From a virus, in the IMG/VR virus record IMGVR_UViG_3300042563_003224, positions 41,164 to 105,163 of that record: 64,000 nt of DNA; one strand, 5' to 3'. Positions 39,599-47,555 of this stretch are shown piece by piece. The stretch's first letter is position 1. Each line of letters starts with the position of its first letter. The translations under genes and the position numbers were made by a program. The notes beneath the pieces are model-generated. The model had not been told where the DNA came from. It saw only the letters and a list, made by a program, of their open reading frames with translations, and did no database searches.

Positions 39599-39873
39599 TC
39601 TGTTCTTAGTGTCCATATCTTCAACTTTGTTAGAGTATAAAATTTCTTACTAATTGTGTCGGGCCGGTCATTGCCCACCACGCCATCTACCACATAAAAT
39701 TTTCTTGCGGTCAACTGTTGTTCCAATTGTGCAATTTGACTTGCCTGACGACGGCAATCAATTTGAAATGCGGCAACTTCTTGTTCAGTCATCAAACGGA
39801 CTGGCGCAGGCGGGGGAGCCGACGCACAGCCAGTCAGGGCCAGGGCTAGTATTAGACCGTAACGGATTTCCAT
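39583..39873 (-). CDS. small lipoprotein
   Basis: 96 residues with lipobox LTGC (residues 13-16), then APPPAPVRLM and a helix CRRQASQIAQLEQQLTARKF. Possible spanin-like helical lipoprotein, but no partner is obvious; function unknown. Confidence 0.5.
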   Translation of the reverse strand: MEIRYGLILALALTGCASAPPPAPVRLMTEQEVAAFQIDCRRQASQIAQLEQQLTARKFYVVDGVVGNDRPDTISKKFYTLTKLKIWTLRTECARS

Positions 39874-40040
39874 GAGTCTGCCTTGGGTTGGCGATGGAAT
39901 GTCGCCACAGAGCGAATGGCTCGCTCGGCCTCTTTCTCCTGAACTTGGGCGTTACGCATGACATAACGCACAGCCTCGCGGGTGCGAAACTGTAGTTGGA
40001 ACACGGCTTGATTAGCCATCTCTTCGGTACGCTCATTCAT
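39852..40040 (-). CDS. small basic phage protein
   Basis: 62 residues, mostly a charged helix (EEMANQAVFQLQFRTREAVRYVMRNAQVQ). Overlaps neighbours. Function unknown. Confidence 0.5.
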   Translation of the reverse strand: MNERTEEMANQAVFQLQFRTREAVRYVMRNAQVQEKEAERAIRSVATFHRQPKADSWKSVTV

Positions 40041-40188
40041 CGTTTTCTCCTTGGTTGCGATGTTTAGGGTTGCGTTGAAACTTGTTTTTAACAGTCACAG
40101 TCTTGGGACGAAACGGAGTGTTTTGTGCAAACAGCACAAAGTGCGCCCGTGGACTGGGATTCTGTTTCAGTTTCAGTTTGATTTTCAC
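40033..40188 (-). CDS. small basic phage protein (51 residues, GTG start)
   Basis: Starts VKIKLKLKQNPSPRAHFVLF from a GTG at 40188; a longer frame would overlap the zinc-finger gene. Very basic end (KFQRNPKHRNQ). Function unknown. Confidence 0.4.
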   Translation of the reverse strand: MKIKLKLKQNPSPRAHFVLFAQNTPFRPKTVTVKNKFQRNPKHRNQGENDE

Positions 40189-40189
40189 T

Positions 40190-40474
40190 TCAGTCTCCGC
40201 TGTCAATCTGATAACAGTCATTACAGTGTTGGCAAGTGTATTCAGTTAAACAACGACCAACAGTCTTACTGGTGTAAGAATGTGTGCATGGCTCGCCATG
40301 CTGATTGTGATTGACCTTGCCAGTGGAACGACCAAACATGTATTGGCTGCCACAATTTCTACACGGTAGTGTGTCAGTTTCACGATCATATCCGGCTAGT
40401 ACACTTTTGTGTTGATGTCCACCAGCAGGTACGCGACAGGTTCCGTTGCAAACGGGGCAGGTTCCTTGTGTCAT
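40190..40474 (-). CDS. zinc-finger protein
   Basis: 94 residues with three cysteine clusters: CPVCNGTC near the start, CRNCG in the middle, and C..H...C...CQHC near the end. It resembles DnaJ-type zinc ribbons found in T4-like phages. Likely binds nucleic acid or a protein; function unknown. Confidence 0.6.
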   Translation of the reverse strand: MTQGTCPVCNGTCRVPAGGHQHKSVLAGYDRETDTLPCRNCGSQYMFGRSTGKVNHNQHGEPCTHSYTSKTVGRCLTEYTCQHCNDCYQIDSGD

Positions 40475-40557
40475 TTTACAAATTCCTCAATTAATACACA
40501 GGCCAACATTAGCCAAACAGGAGCCATAACAATGGCCAAATTTACGATTGCTTGCAT
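40471..40557 (-). CDS. tiny membrane protein (28 residues)
   Basis: MQAIVNLAIVMAPVWLMLAC and a short tail; ATGA overlap with the zinc-finger gene. One hydrophobic segment. Confidence 0.45.
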   Translation of the reverse strand: MQAIVNLAIVMAPVWLMLACVLIEEFVK

Positions 40558-40568
40558 ACTGATTCCTA

Positions 40569-40796
40569 TCATTTCAAAATATGATTGACCACTTGCGAAC
40601 GCACAAATGCATTTTCAATCTTGTCCAAATTTTGTATGGCTTGCACTTTTAACATTCTTGCGGCAGGGTCTGTTTCTTGATATTGCACATAAGTCATCAA
40701 TGCACTCTGCTCCATGCCTTTGGCACAGGCACCAAGAATCGCTAATCCGCCAACTACCAAAACCCATGTGGGTAGTGATAAGATAAAATCAATCAT
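40569..40796 (-). CDS. small membrane protein
   Basis: 75 residues; the N-terminal 22 are hydrophobic (MIDFILSLPTWVLVVGGLAIL). The tail is helical. It directly follows the stop of the gene at 40797. Confidence 0.5.
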   Translation of the reverse strand: MIDFILSLPTWVLVVGGLAILGACAKGMEQSALMTYVQYQETDPAARMLKVQAIQNLDKIENAFVRSQVVNHILK

Positions 40797-41168
40797 TTAA
40801 GCCACCTTTCGAAAATAACCATAGGGCAAGCCCTGGGTGAAAGCAAAATACTCCGAGTCGCCATTGGCGTGTTCGGCCTCCATGAGCCATGCAATCACAC
40901 GCTCGCGGTTTGTACCAGTGTGCATAAGATTCAGCACACGGTCTTCAAACCGCACAATGGCTTCGGCTTCTGCGGCCTTGCGAGCCGTTTCTTCTTGCTC
41001 GATCGCTTCGCCCAGTATTTTAAATTCGGCTTCAAAGTATTCCAGGGTCCAACCACTGGTGTCGACACCACGAGGGCGGACGCCATAAGCATCTTTGTAC
41101 ATGTCACTGTAGGTGGCCTGAGCTTGCTCCAGTGCAGACATTTCTTCCCAACTTTTGAACTGTTCCAT
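40797..41168 (-). CDS. conserved phage protein, early
   Basis: 123 residues from the ATG at 41168 with AAAAAGGAG upstream. Contains YSDMYKDAYGVRPRG, a motif frequent in small early proteins of environmental myophages, then a helical, E-rich part and a tail GLPYGYF. Function unknown. The promoter (41186-41226) resembles the operator-bearing ones without the palindrome. Confidence 0.6.
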   Translation of the reverse strand: MEQFKSWEEMSALEQAQATYSDMYKDAYGVRPRGVDTSGWTLEYFEAEFKILGEAIEQEETARKAAEAEAIVRFEDRVLNLMHTGTNRERVIAWLMEAEHANGDSEYFAFTQGLPYGYFRKVA

Positions 41169-41185
41169 TGCTGACTCCTTTTTAC

Positions 41186-41226
41186 TTACTATGCCACTAT
41201 TATACAAAAGAAATCTTTTCGAGTCA
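41186..41226 (-). promoter_or_regulatory. sigma70-type early promoter
   Basis: GGTTGACTCGAAAAG then TATAAT-like box on the minus strand, the same -35 and spacer start as at 26477 and 27912, without the palindrome. Confidence 0.55.
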
Positions 41227-41325
41227 ACCGTTTAACTGCTTGATCAGCAACTGATGCAGGGTGGGTTTGAGCCCCATGCGTTTGCGAAACAGTTCGCCCA
41301 GTGTTGGCTTTTTGGTTTTTGTCAT
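41224..41325 (-). CDS. tiny basic protein (33 residues)
   Basis: MTKTKKPTLGELFRKRMGLK; basic helix, own promoter upstream. Its stop lies inside the -35 region of the next gene's promoter. Confidence 0.45.
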   Translation of the reverse strand: MTKTKKPTLGELFRKRMGLKPTLHQLLIKQLNG

Positions 41326-41380
41326 CTGCTTTTCCTTTTTTGTTTTCATGTTCTAATTATACTAATGATTCCATTTCGGA

Positions 41381-41614
41381 TCAACCAAATACTTTATACA
41401 AACCCAAAACACACAGGACTATGGCTACGCCATTAATGATCATCTGTTGTTTATTTGCAACACGAATAGCCCATGCAAAAAAGCATACAGCACCGCCTAG
41501 TCCCATTATAATGTTCCAGGGGTAGAGATTGGGGAAAAAGTTCATAATTGCATACATCACTAAGATAAATGCTGTTCCAATCCACTGTATAATTTCATTG
41601 ATTTTTAAGTTCAT
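41381..41614 (-). CDS. small membrane protein, early
   Basis: 77 residues from the ATG at 41614. Three hydrophobic segments (IGTAFILVMYAIM, IIMGLGGAVCFFAWAIRVA, IINGVAIVLCVLGLY). Possibly a host-membrane effector. A TTGACT..TATAAT promoter lies at 41620-41651. Confidence 0.5.
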   Translation of the reverse strand: MNLKINEIIQWIGTAFILVMYAIMNFFPNLYPWNIIMGLGGAVCFFAWAIRVANKQQMIINGVAIVLCVLGLYKVFG

Positions 41615-41656
41615 ACAAATATTATACAAAAGATACCATTGTGAGTCAACCAAAAG

Positions 41657-41678
41657 AAAAGCCCCAAACGGGGCTTTT
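41657..41678 (-). terminator. intrinsic terminator
   Basis: Stem AAAAGCCCC / GGGGCTTTT with loop, after the phasin-like gene. Confidence 0.8.
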
Positions 41679-41689
41679 TTGTAACAGAA

Positions 41690-41713
41690 AGTACTACCGG
41701 TAAAAGTAGTACT
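41690..41713 (-). repeat. 3' inverted repeat
   Basis: AGTACTAC and GTAGTACT, perfect 8-bp arms around an 8-base loop, between the stop at 41720 and the terminator. Confidence 0.6.
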
Positions 41714-41719
41714 AGAGTA

Positions 41720-41998
41720 TTACTTTGCTTTAGCGGTCTTGGGAGCGAAAACTGCCAACATGTCTTGAGTGGCTTTGACATAGTCAAATTTTGTCACGGC
41801 TTCCATTTGCTTGACCATTTCACTGGTCAATGTGGTCACTGTATCAGTGCCAACTTTGGCGGCTCGTTTGGTGTAGTCGGCTTGTGCGTCAATGAATTTG
41901 ATCATTGCTTCTTTGGTTGCTTCGTTTGTAACAAATGTGTTAACAAATGTTTTTTTACCAGTTTGAACTGTGTCGATGATTGCGTCTGCTGTAAACAT
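41720..41998 (-). CDS. phasin-like helical protein
   Basis: 92 residues, no membrane segment, one long amphipathic helix pair (FIDAQADYTKRAAKVGTDTVTTLTSEM) and a lysine/alanine tail (PKTAKAK). It resembles short phasins that coat PHB granules, but similar helical proteins exist in phages without that role. It has an AAGGAAAG ribosome-binding site, a terminator and a 3' hairpin, so it is a single-gene unit. Confidence 0.45.
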   Translation of the reverse strand: MFTADAIIDTVQTGKKTFVNTFVTNEATKEAMIKFIDAQADYTKRAAKVGTDTVTTLTSEMVKQMEAVTKFDYVKATQDMLAVFAPKTAKAK

Positions 41999-42156
41999 AA
42001 TTTCTTTCCTTTATATAAGCGAAATTTACTTTTCTAAGAGCCCACCTGATTGCGGCACCCTACAAAGTATTTAGCAATTATACTAGTGGTAAACCATGAA
42101 AGTCAATGGTTTTCTCTAGTGAGCTGTCACTAAATAATAGTGTAATACTTAAAAGA

Positions 42157-42163
42157 GTAAATA
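42157..42163 (+). promoter_or_regulatory. T4-late-like promoter box
   Basis: GTAAATA with a second box CTAAATA at 42130-42136; AGGAG ribosome-binding site before the ATG at 42192. Confidence 0.5.
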
Positions 42164-42191
42164 CAAGTATATTTCAATTTAGGAGATCAAA

Positions 42192-42467
42192 ATGGAAATT
42201 TTAATTGTTGCTCTAGTAGCAGTGGGCTTTTGGTTAGTTTGGCAAGCAAACAAATCTAAAAGGTTTGATATTAACAAAGACGGCAAAGTAGACATGGCAG
42301 ATGCTCAAGCCGCAGTGGTCAAAGTTGAGGAAGCTGTTGTTGCCGAAGTTAAAGAAGCTGTTGAAGAAGTCAAAGTTGTTGCCAAGAAAACTGCTACTCG
42401 GGCCAAAGCCGCTGGTGACGCAGTAAAAAAGGCCACTACACGGACTAAAAAAACCACCGCTGAGTAA
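42192..42467 (+). CDS. membrane-anchored protein with EF-hand/dockerin-like loop and histone-H1-like tail
   Basis: 91 residues. Residues 1-18 form a membrane anchor (MEILIVALVAVGFWLVWQA). DINKDGKVDMADAQ (about residues 28-41) is a textbook calcium-binding loop of dockerin/EF-hand type. The rest is A/K/V/E-rich, ending in KK..TRTKKTTAE, like H1-type DNA-binding tails. Its stop overlaps the glycosyltransferase start (TAATG). Role unknown. Confidence 0.6.
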   Translation: MEILIVALVAVGFWLVWQANKSKRFDINKDGKVDMADAQAAVVKVEEAVVAEVKEAVEEVKVVAKKTATRAKAAGDAVKKATTRTKKTTAE

Positions 42468-43564
42468 TGTCAAGACTTGATTTTGGGGTGTTGGTAAACA
42501 GTCCAACCTGTAAATTCCATCTCGATCATTTTCAGAACAACAACATCCAAGAGTGGGCCATCTATCATGATTCGCCCACTTATTTTCTGCAATTTCAACA
42601 TCGTGCTCGTGCGGCATTATTGCATTGGCCATTTCCCGATAATCCCGAATTTGATACGCTAGTTGATCAGTTATACGATCATTGCGAAATTATTGTAATC
42701 ACAATAACTGAATTACATAATAGTAGTATCAATTTTATGCGTCGATTTGACCGACCTAAGATTGTGTTTTATATTGCTGGTTTTATACAAGAACCGTTAA
42801 AGTCAGCTCAAGTAAAAAACTACATGGATTGGTTCCACACCAGCAGGCATTTTTATCGAAACTACCTGCCTGAGATCCTACAGCGAATCAAACCTGGTGC
42901 TATTGAAAATTATTTTGACATACTGTTGGGTCGTAAAAAACCACACAGGGATTATATCAATCAATATGTTACTAAAAATCTTCGTACTGAACAATATTTC
43001 CTAACCTATTTCAACGAGCACGACATTGACTTTGCTGAAAATGAATTGCTATGGGCTTGGGAACAGCCCGGCCTTCGTTTCATTGATCGTCCAAAATGGA
43101 CAGTAGACATGGTTGAATACTTTGGTTTGAAGATGAGTATTAGCCAAGTAATTCCCATCGACATATACAATCGCACTGCTTATTCAGTTGTAGCAGAGAC
43201 TTGCTACTCAAACGAGTTTGTATTCTTTACTGAAAAAACTGCCAAGCCAATAATTGCCAGGCGTCTATTTGTTATGTTTGCCGGACAAGGGTATCTGGCA
43301 CGCCTACAACAACTAGGCTTTCGAACCTTTGACAGTATAATTGATGAAAGTTATGATCAAGAATCAGATCCTGTTCGTAGATGGGGCATGGCCTGTGATC
43401 AACTACTATTGTTAACACAAAAACCTCAGGACCAAGTATTAACACAGATAAAGCCCATTGTGGATCATAATTTTAAAATTATGATGAACAGCAATTGGTA
43501 TACTGATTTTAGTTCTGATTTAGAAAACCTGCTTGGTACACTTGCTGAGCAAACTCGGCGCTAG
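42467..43564 (+). CDS. putative glycosyltransferase (TEK..KPI family of T4-like phages)
   Basis: 365 residues. The C-terminal core FTEKTAKPIIARRLFVMFAGQGYLARLQQLGFRTFDSIIDESYD is shared with the gene at 50958-52094 and with phage proteins assigned to fucosyltransferase-like glycosyltransferases. The N-terminal ~200 residues differ. It probably transfers a sugar to a surface or virion glycan; donor and acceptor unknown. It overlaps the UvdE gene convergently by 56 bases. Confidence 0.6.
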   Translation: MSRLDFGVLVNSPTCKFHLDHFQNNNIQEWAIYHDSPTYFLQFQHRARAALLHWPFPDNPEFDTLVDQLYDHCEIIVITITELHNSSINFMRRFDRPKIVFYIAGFIQEPLKSAQVKNYMDWFHTSRHFYRNYLPEILQRIKPGAIENYFDILLGRKKPHRDYINQYVTKNLRTEQYFLTYFNEHDIDFAENELLWAWEQPGLRFIDRPKWTVDMVEYFGLKMSISQVIPIDIYNRTAYSVVAETCYSNEFVFFTEKTAKPIIARRLFVMFAGQGYLARLQQLGFRTFDSIIDESYDQESDPVRRWGMACDQLLLLTQKPQDQVLTQIKPIVDHNFKIMMNSNWYTDFSSDLENLLGTLAEQTRR

Positions 43565-44552
43565 CCAGGTTCTTGCCCTTGGCCTCGCACATGATATCAA
43601 ATTTCTGGCTAAATTGTGCGGCCCACTGATTGGTAGCTTGATTCCAAAAGAAATCACTGTGTGCCCGTAGTTTTTGTTTCTTGCGACCTTCTGCCAACAA
43701 GGCCTGATAGTCGGGACGCACAGTGGCATCATGTCCTACTAGGTAGTCTTCACGACTACAGGAATAATGCATAGTAGGACGTATGCCGCGCCAACTGTTA
43801 AGAATCCGTGAAATTCGGGCATCGCCGGGATCCAAGTAATCCCCTTCTCGTATCCAATAATGATGGATGTCAAGAACAGTAGGTATAATATCGCTAAGAC
43901 TGAGACAAGTATCAAGACCATGTGAATTCTCCTCGTTTTCTACGGTGATGCAGTTACGGGCCTCGGGACTGAGACGACCATGCACAGCTCGCATGCCTTC
44001 AGCACCGCGTTTGCCTGAAATATGTATGTTGATTTTAAAATCCTGAAAAGACTTACCAAATCCCATCCACCGTGCCAGGTCTGCATGGTATTCAAATTCC
44101 AGTATGCTACGCTCCACAATCGCATCCGATTCAGAAGCCAACACACAAAATTGTCCAGGATGGAAACTAAGGCGCACACCCAGGCGTCGTGCCGCTTCAC
44201 CCACAGGGGCAAATATCTTTGCACAATGGTCTTGGATTTCTGTTCGTTGCCACCAGTCAATCCAGTCTTTCTCAGTATAACCCTGTAACATTTCGCTACC
44301 TAGTCGAACCATGCGTAAATGTGGTGCAAGACTACCCACACGCTCAACCAGTCTGGTAGCGGCAGCCGCATTGTGGTTCATGATGTCCCACTGGCGTTGG
44401 TCAGCCTCGCCCTTGTGCTCTCTGAGCCAACGCATGGTAGTTGACCTACCGTTTAGGTCACGGTCCACAGCATTGACTTTCATGCCCCCACATTCACTGG
44501 GGTCATTGAGCCATTTGCAAGCAAAACCTATTCGGGGTGTAACTGTAGTCAT
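43509..44552 (-). CDS. uvsE: UV damage endonuclease UvdE
   Basis: 347 residues, a TIM-barrel UvdE. Markers: RIGFACKW at the start, LSFHPGQFCVL, INIHISGK, ENEE and LDIHHYW with metal ligands, and HYS. It nicks DNA 5' to UV photoproducts independently of nucleotide excision repair. It has a perfect promoter whose -10 box is six bases before the ATG. Confidence 0.92.
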   Translation of the reverse strand: MTTVTPRIGFACKWLNDPSECGGMKVNAVDRDLNGRSTTMRWLREHKGEADQRQWDIMNHNAAAATRLVERVGSLAPHLRMVRLGSEMLQGYTEKDWIDWWQRTEIQDHCAKIFAPVGEAARRLGVRLSFHPGQFCVLASESDAIVERSILEFEYHADLARWMGFGKSFQDFKINIHISGKRGAEGMRAVHGRLSPEARNCITVENEENSHGLDTCLSLSDIIPTVLDIHHYWIREGDYLDPGDARISRILNSWRGIRPTMHYSCSREDYLVGHDATVRPDYQALLAEGRKKQKLRAHSDFFWNQATNQWAAQFSQKFDIMCEAKGKNLASAEFAQQVYQAGFLNQN

Positions 44553-44558
44553 ACTTGT

Positions 44559-44587
44559 ATTATATACATACTTTATTTTATTGTCAA
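44559..44587 (-). promoter_or_regulatory. consensus sigma70-type promoter, leaderless geometry
   Basis: TTGACA, 17 bases, TATAAT, ACAAGT, ATG on the minus strand. Identical in layout to 60912-60940. Confidence 0.8.
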
Positions 44588-45021
44588 CTGTAGATCCACC
44601 CTAAATGTTCCTTTTGGTGTAACCAAGTAAAAATAGGTACCGTAAATGCCAATTCCCATCTGCCATTCCATCCCAAATGGGTCGCACCCCGAAGTATTTG
44701 ATCCAGACTACTTTGTGAGTCTGCCCAAGGTTGTGGATAGTTGGGTGTATATGTTCCAGACCATTTTAGCCTGTCAGTTGTGATTCCTTCTACCGAGACC
44801 GAATCTACAACAACCATCATGTCTGGGGTGTCGTTGGTTTTGTTGGCAAACTCAAAGAAGAACCTGTGTGCTGTTGTAGATAAGTCTAGACTAAAGTGTA
44901 GCGTTACCTCATTGTCGATGAAAATTTTATTACATACTTCATTGTCTATGCCATAGGTAATCTCGGGACGACCCACACCCCGTAATGTAACAGCAAAGCT
45001 AGTATTATACTTGGTATCCAT
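44584..45021 (-). CDS. hypothetical beta-sandwich-like protein
   Basis: 145 residues, strand-rich, with LRGVGRPEITYGIDNEV and LHFSLDLS. HLGWNGRWELAFTVPIFTWLHQKEHLGWIYS ends it. It is coupled to the radical-SAM gene upstream. It may be a carbohydrate-binding-type fold; no family name can be given. Confidence 0.45.
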   Translation of the reverse strand: MDTKYNTSFAVTLRGVGRPEITYGIDNEVCNKIFIDNEVTLHFSLDLSTTAHRFFFEFANKTNDTPDMMVVVDSVSVEGITTDRLKWSGTYTPNYPQPWADSQSSLDQILRGATHLGWNGRWELAFTVPIFTWLHQKEHLGWIYS

Positions 45022-46297
45022 GCTCTAATAAAAATTCTCGGTACTCGGGATAAATCTCTCGAGCATCCAATTTGAACTCGTTGTCCCATCTGGCCAACCA
45101 ATGTATCAACTGCTCTCGTAATTCTACAACATTGTCAGGTTCAGGTGCAGACAACATATTGATAACGGTTTCTGTGTGTCTGGCCAACATTTGTTCTATG
45201 TTGGCTACATTTCTTCCTGTGGTAAGTCCAACACGATCCGGAACCAGTTCAGTTAACTGTGCAAGTAGTTCTGTATATTTGGGAATCAAACCAGTTCTAA
45301 TTTCCAAAGGCAATACACAGATTTGTAAATATTCTGGTTCAGTCAACGGAATGCTTTGAATTGCCAACTTGTTTTGTAACGCCCATCTAATCAATTCATC
45401 ATAGTTGTTCACGCTCAACAATTGTGGCACTGTACGCAATACAATATTAAAAGTGTCGCTTTGATGTTGAGTCAATTCTAAAATAGTTTGCTTTACATCC
45501 GCGGTAACAGATCCTTGCCTAATGTAATGGTTGTTGTCTTTGACACTTTCTATGCTGATTTCAATATCGCATGATCTAAATTGTTTTAGTCTAGCGACTG
45601 CTTGATCGTACAACATTGTGCCATTGCTTACAAAACTAATGCTGATATCTGTGCGCCCCTGTGCTATTAGAAAATCCAGTAGTTCAATGAATCGTTTACT
45701 GAGCATGGGTTCGCCACCCATGAAATGTAGTCTATTTAAATGCTTGGTTTCTAGTATGCTGGTCTTAAAAGATTCCCAGGCTTGATCGTCCGCAGTCCAA
45801 TTACGATTGGCAGTCGCATCTATTAGTTTCCATTTTTGATAAATGCTACTAATCTTACTGCTGGCTCTAGGATAGCACATCTTACAGGCCAGGTTACACT
45901 CATTGCCCAAGTCTATGTGCCAATCAACAGGCTGTCGATCTGTTACAGTAGCAAATGCATCACGCATGGGACTTTGAATATAACTGCGTTCGAATGCCCG
46001 CTCTGTAAAGATTACAGTTTTAAAGTTTTCACGGATGCGTCGACTTTCGTGCCCGTGTGCTTCTTCTTTGTAACAGTCCCTACAACCATTGATGGGTTCT
46101 GCTCCTTGGATAGCCCGACGCTTGGCCTGCATGGGCACAGAGTTGTACCACTGACCCACTGTCATGTTTTTAATATTGTATTGTGCAGGATCTGTGTGTG
46201 GCTGTTCTCGTTCACTGCAACACAGGCCAAAACTGCCGTCCCAATAGATATGTGTATTCGTCCAAGGAACGCTACAAAATATTCGCTGATCAGGCAT
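45005..46297 (-). CDS. radical SAM protein (twitch/SPASM-like)
   Basis: 430 residues. The cluster motif is C134-x3-C138-x2-C141 (ECNLACKMC). Upstream are two cysteine sites (CC at 26-27, GCRDC at 72-75) that resemble an auxiliary Fe-S region at the N-terminus. LHFMGGEPML and ISFVSNGTML are the typical SAM-binding blocks. Enzymes of this type occur in T4-like phages and modify peptides or other substrates; the target is unknown. The IscA-like carrier may supply clusters. Confidence 0.85.
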   Translation of the reverse strand: MPDQRIFCSVPWTNTHIYWDGSFGLCCSEREQPHTDPAQYNIKNMTVGQWYNSVPMQAKRRAIQGAEPINGCRDCYKEEAHGHESRRIRENFKTVIFTERAFERSYIQSPMRDAFATVTDRQPVDWHIDLGNECNLACKMCYPRASSKISSIYQKWKLIDATANRNWTADDQAWESFKTSILETKHLNRLHFMGGEPMLSKRFIELLDFLIAQGRTDISISFVSNGTMLYDQAVARLKQFRSCDIEISIESVKDNNHYIRQGSVTADVKQTILELTQHQSDTFNIVLRTVPQLLSVNNYDELIRWALQNKLAIQSIPLTEPEYLQICVLPLEIRTGLIPKYTELLAQLTELVPDRVGLTTGRNVANIEQMLARHTETVINMLSAPEPDNVVELREQLIHWLARWDNEFKLDAREIYPEYREFLLEHGYQV

Positions 46298-46298
46298 G

Positions 46299-47555
46299 TT
46301 ACTCTATTATGCCAAAGTTAGCCCAGCGAGCTTGCCCTAAACTAACCCACCCAAGCGGGCCACCAATGCTGGGATTACTGTTGAACACAATTGATCCTTT
46401 TTCGGTATCGTTATTGGGTGGAGTAGGCGATGTGCTAATACTAGTTGTTCCTAGTTGTAGTCGTGGAATAGTCACAGATCCATCGGTGTTCAACAACAAG
46501 TTAGATTTACCATTGGTCCCGATGACCAATAACTGGTCTCTATTAGACCATATCTGTGCTACCCCTTGTTGTCGTTTGCCAATGTTAATATCAATTTCTT
46601 CTTCCCATATAGTCAGAGCACTACTTGGTTCCATTGTATTAACACCCACTCGTTTACTTCCAGTATACAAAGTATTATATATTAAGGTTTCACCACGAAC
46701 CATAAGTTCATGTAACACGCCAACTTTTTGTAAATTACTTTCTATTATAGCATTGTCTAGTCTGTTACCAACTACTAGATCAACACCGTTTAATTTTATT
46801 TGATTAAGATCAAGTCCGTTGGCATCTATTTCGTTATATAAATGCTTACTAAATTTTGTAAACAGTTCGTCGTTTAATTCTTCTTGTACTTGCTTTTTAG
46901 CGGCACTAACCACAGTGACAAAACCCGGACTGGTTTCTACTATAGTTCCGTTTAAAGATAAATTACCTTCAAATATGGTATTACCTTTAACAATTAGATC
47001 TTTAGTTAATAAATTATTTTCAATTACTGTGACATCATCCATGATGGTAACACGACAACCGGTTGCTTTGTCATCTATGCCTGTGCTACCAAACTCTGTA
47101 ATGATGCCGCCTTTGACTGTATCTCCGCTGATTGTACCTACTTGTTTAATTGCGGTACTGTTGATACTTTCGTTGGGGAATGTAAAATCTTTTAATTTAC
47201 TGTCGATAATGGATGTTAATGCAGAAGCAATAGCTCCATTAAAATCTATACTGCTGATTCTAGCTGTTATTGCTTCATTAACCAATCTCGACGCGGTATT
47301 GGAGATATTATCTACAATGGCCTTTGTTGATGCGGCAAGTTGTTTATCAATTTCACCCAACTTTGGTTTATATTGTACCGCGGCAACTCGGGCCTCAGCC
47401 TTTGCGGCTTCATCCACCCGTGCGGCAACATTTATTGCATCAAGTTGTCTATTGATTGTATCTTGTAGACTGTTATTGACTTTAGCTGATACTTCTTTAA
47501 GTATCTGTTGCGAAAGATTGTCAACTAAGCCAGATAGTATATTGTTAGATTCCAT
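46299..47555 (-). CDS. structural protein with beta-solenoid repeats
   Basis: 418 residues. N-terminal coiled coil (about residues 1-110), then a strand-rich region with LIVKGNTIFEGNLSLNGTIVETSPG and LMVRGETLIYNTLYTG. It ends SLGQARWANFGIIE. It resembles appendage or baseplate-associated proteins of T4-like phages. Separate from the fibres at the start of the window. Confidence 0.6.
   Translation of the reverse strand: MESNNILSGLVDNLSQQILKEVSAKVNNSLQDTINRQLDAINVAARVDEAAKAEARVAAVQYKPKLGEIDKQLAASTKAIVDNISNTASRLVNEAITARISSIDFNGAIASALTSIIDSKLKDFTFPNESINSTAIKQVGTISGDTVKGGIITEFGSTGIDDKATGCRVTIMDDVTVIENNLLTKDLIVKGNTIFEGNLSLNGTIVETSPGFVTVVSAAKKQVQEELNDELFTKFSKHLYNEIDANGLDLNQIKLNGVDLVVGNRLDNAIIESNLQKVGVLHELMVRGETLIYNTLYTGSKRVGVNTMEPSSALTIWEEEIDINIGKRQQGVAQIWSNRDQLLVIGTNGKSNLLLNTDGSVTIPRLQLGTTSISTSPTPPNNDTEKGSIVFNSNPSIGGPLGWVSLGQARWANFGIIE

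Noticed and set aside
46299-47555. Group with the fibre genes at 0-3.3 kb as one split gene
   Set aside because: The N-terminal attachment motif differs and the repeats are of another type.
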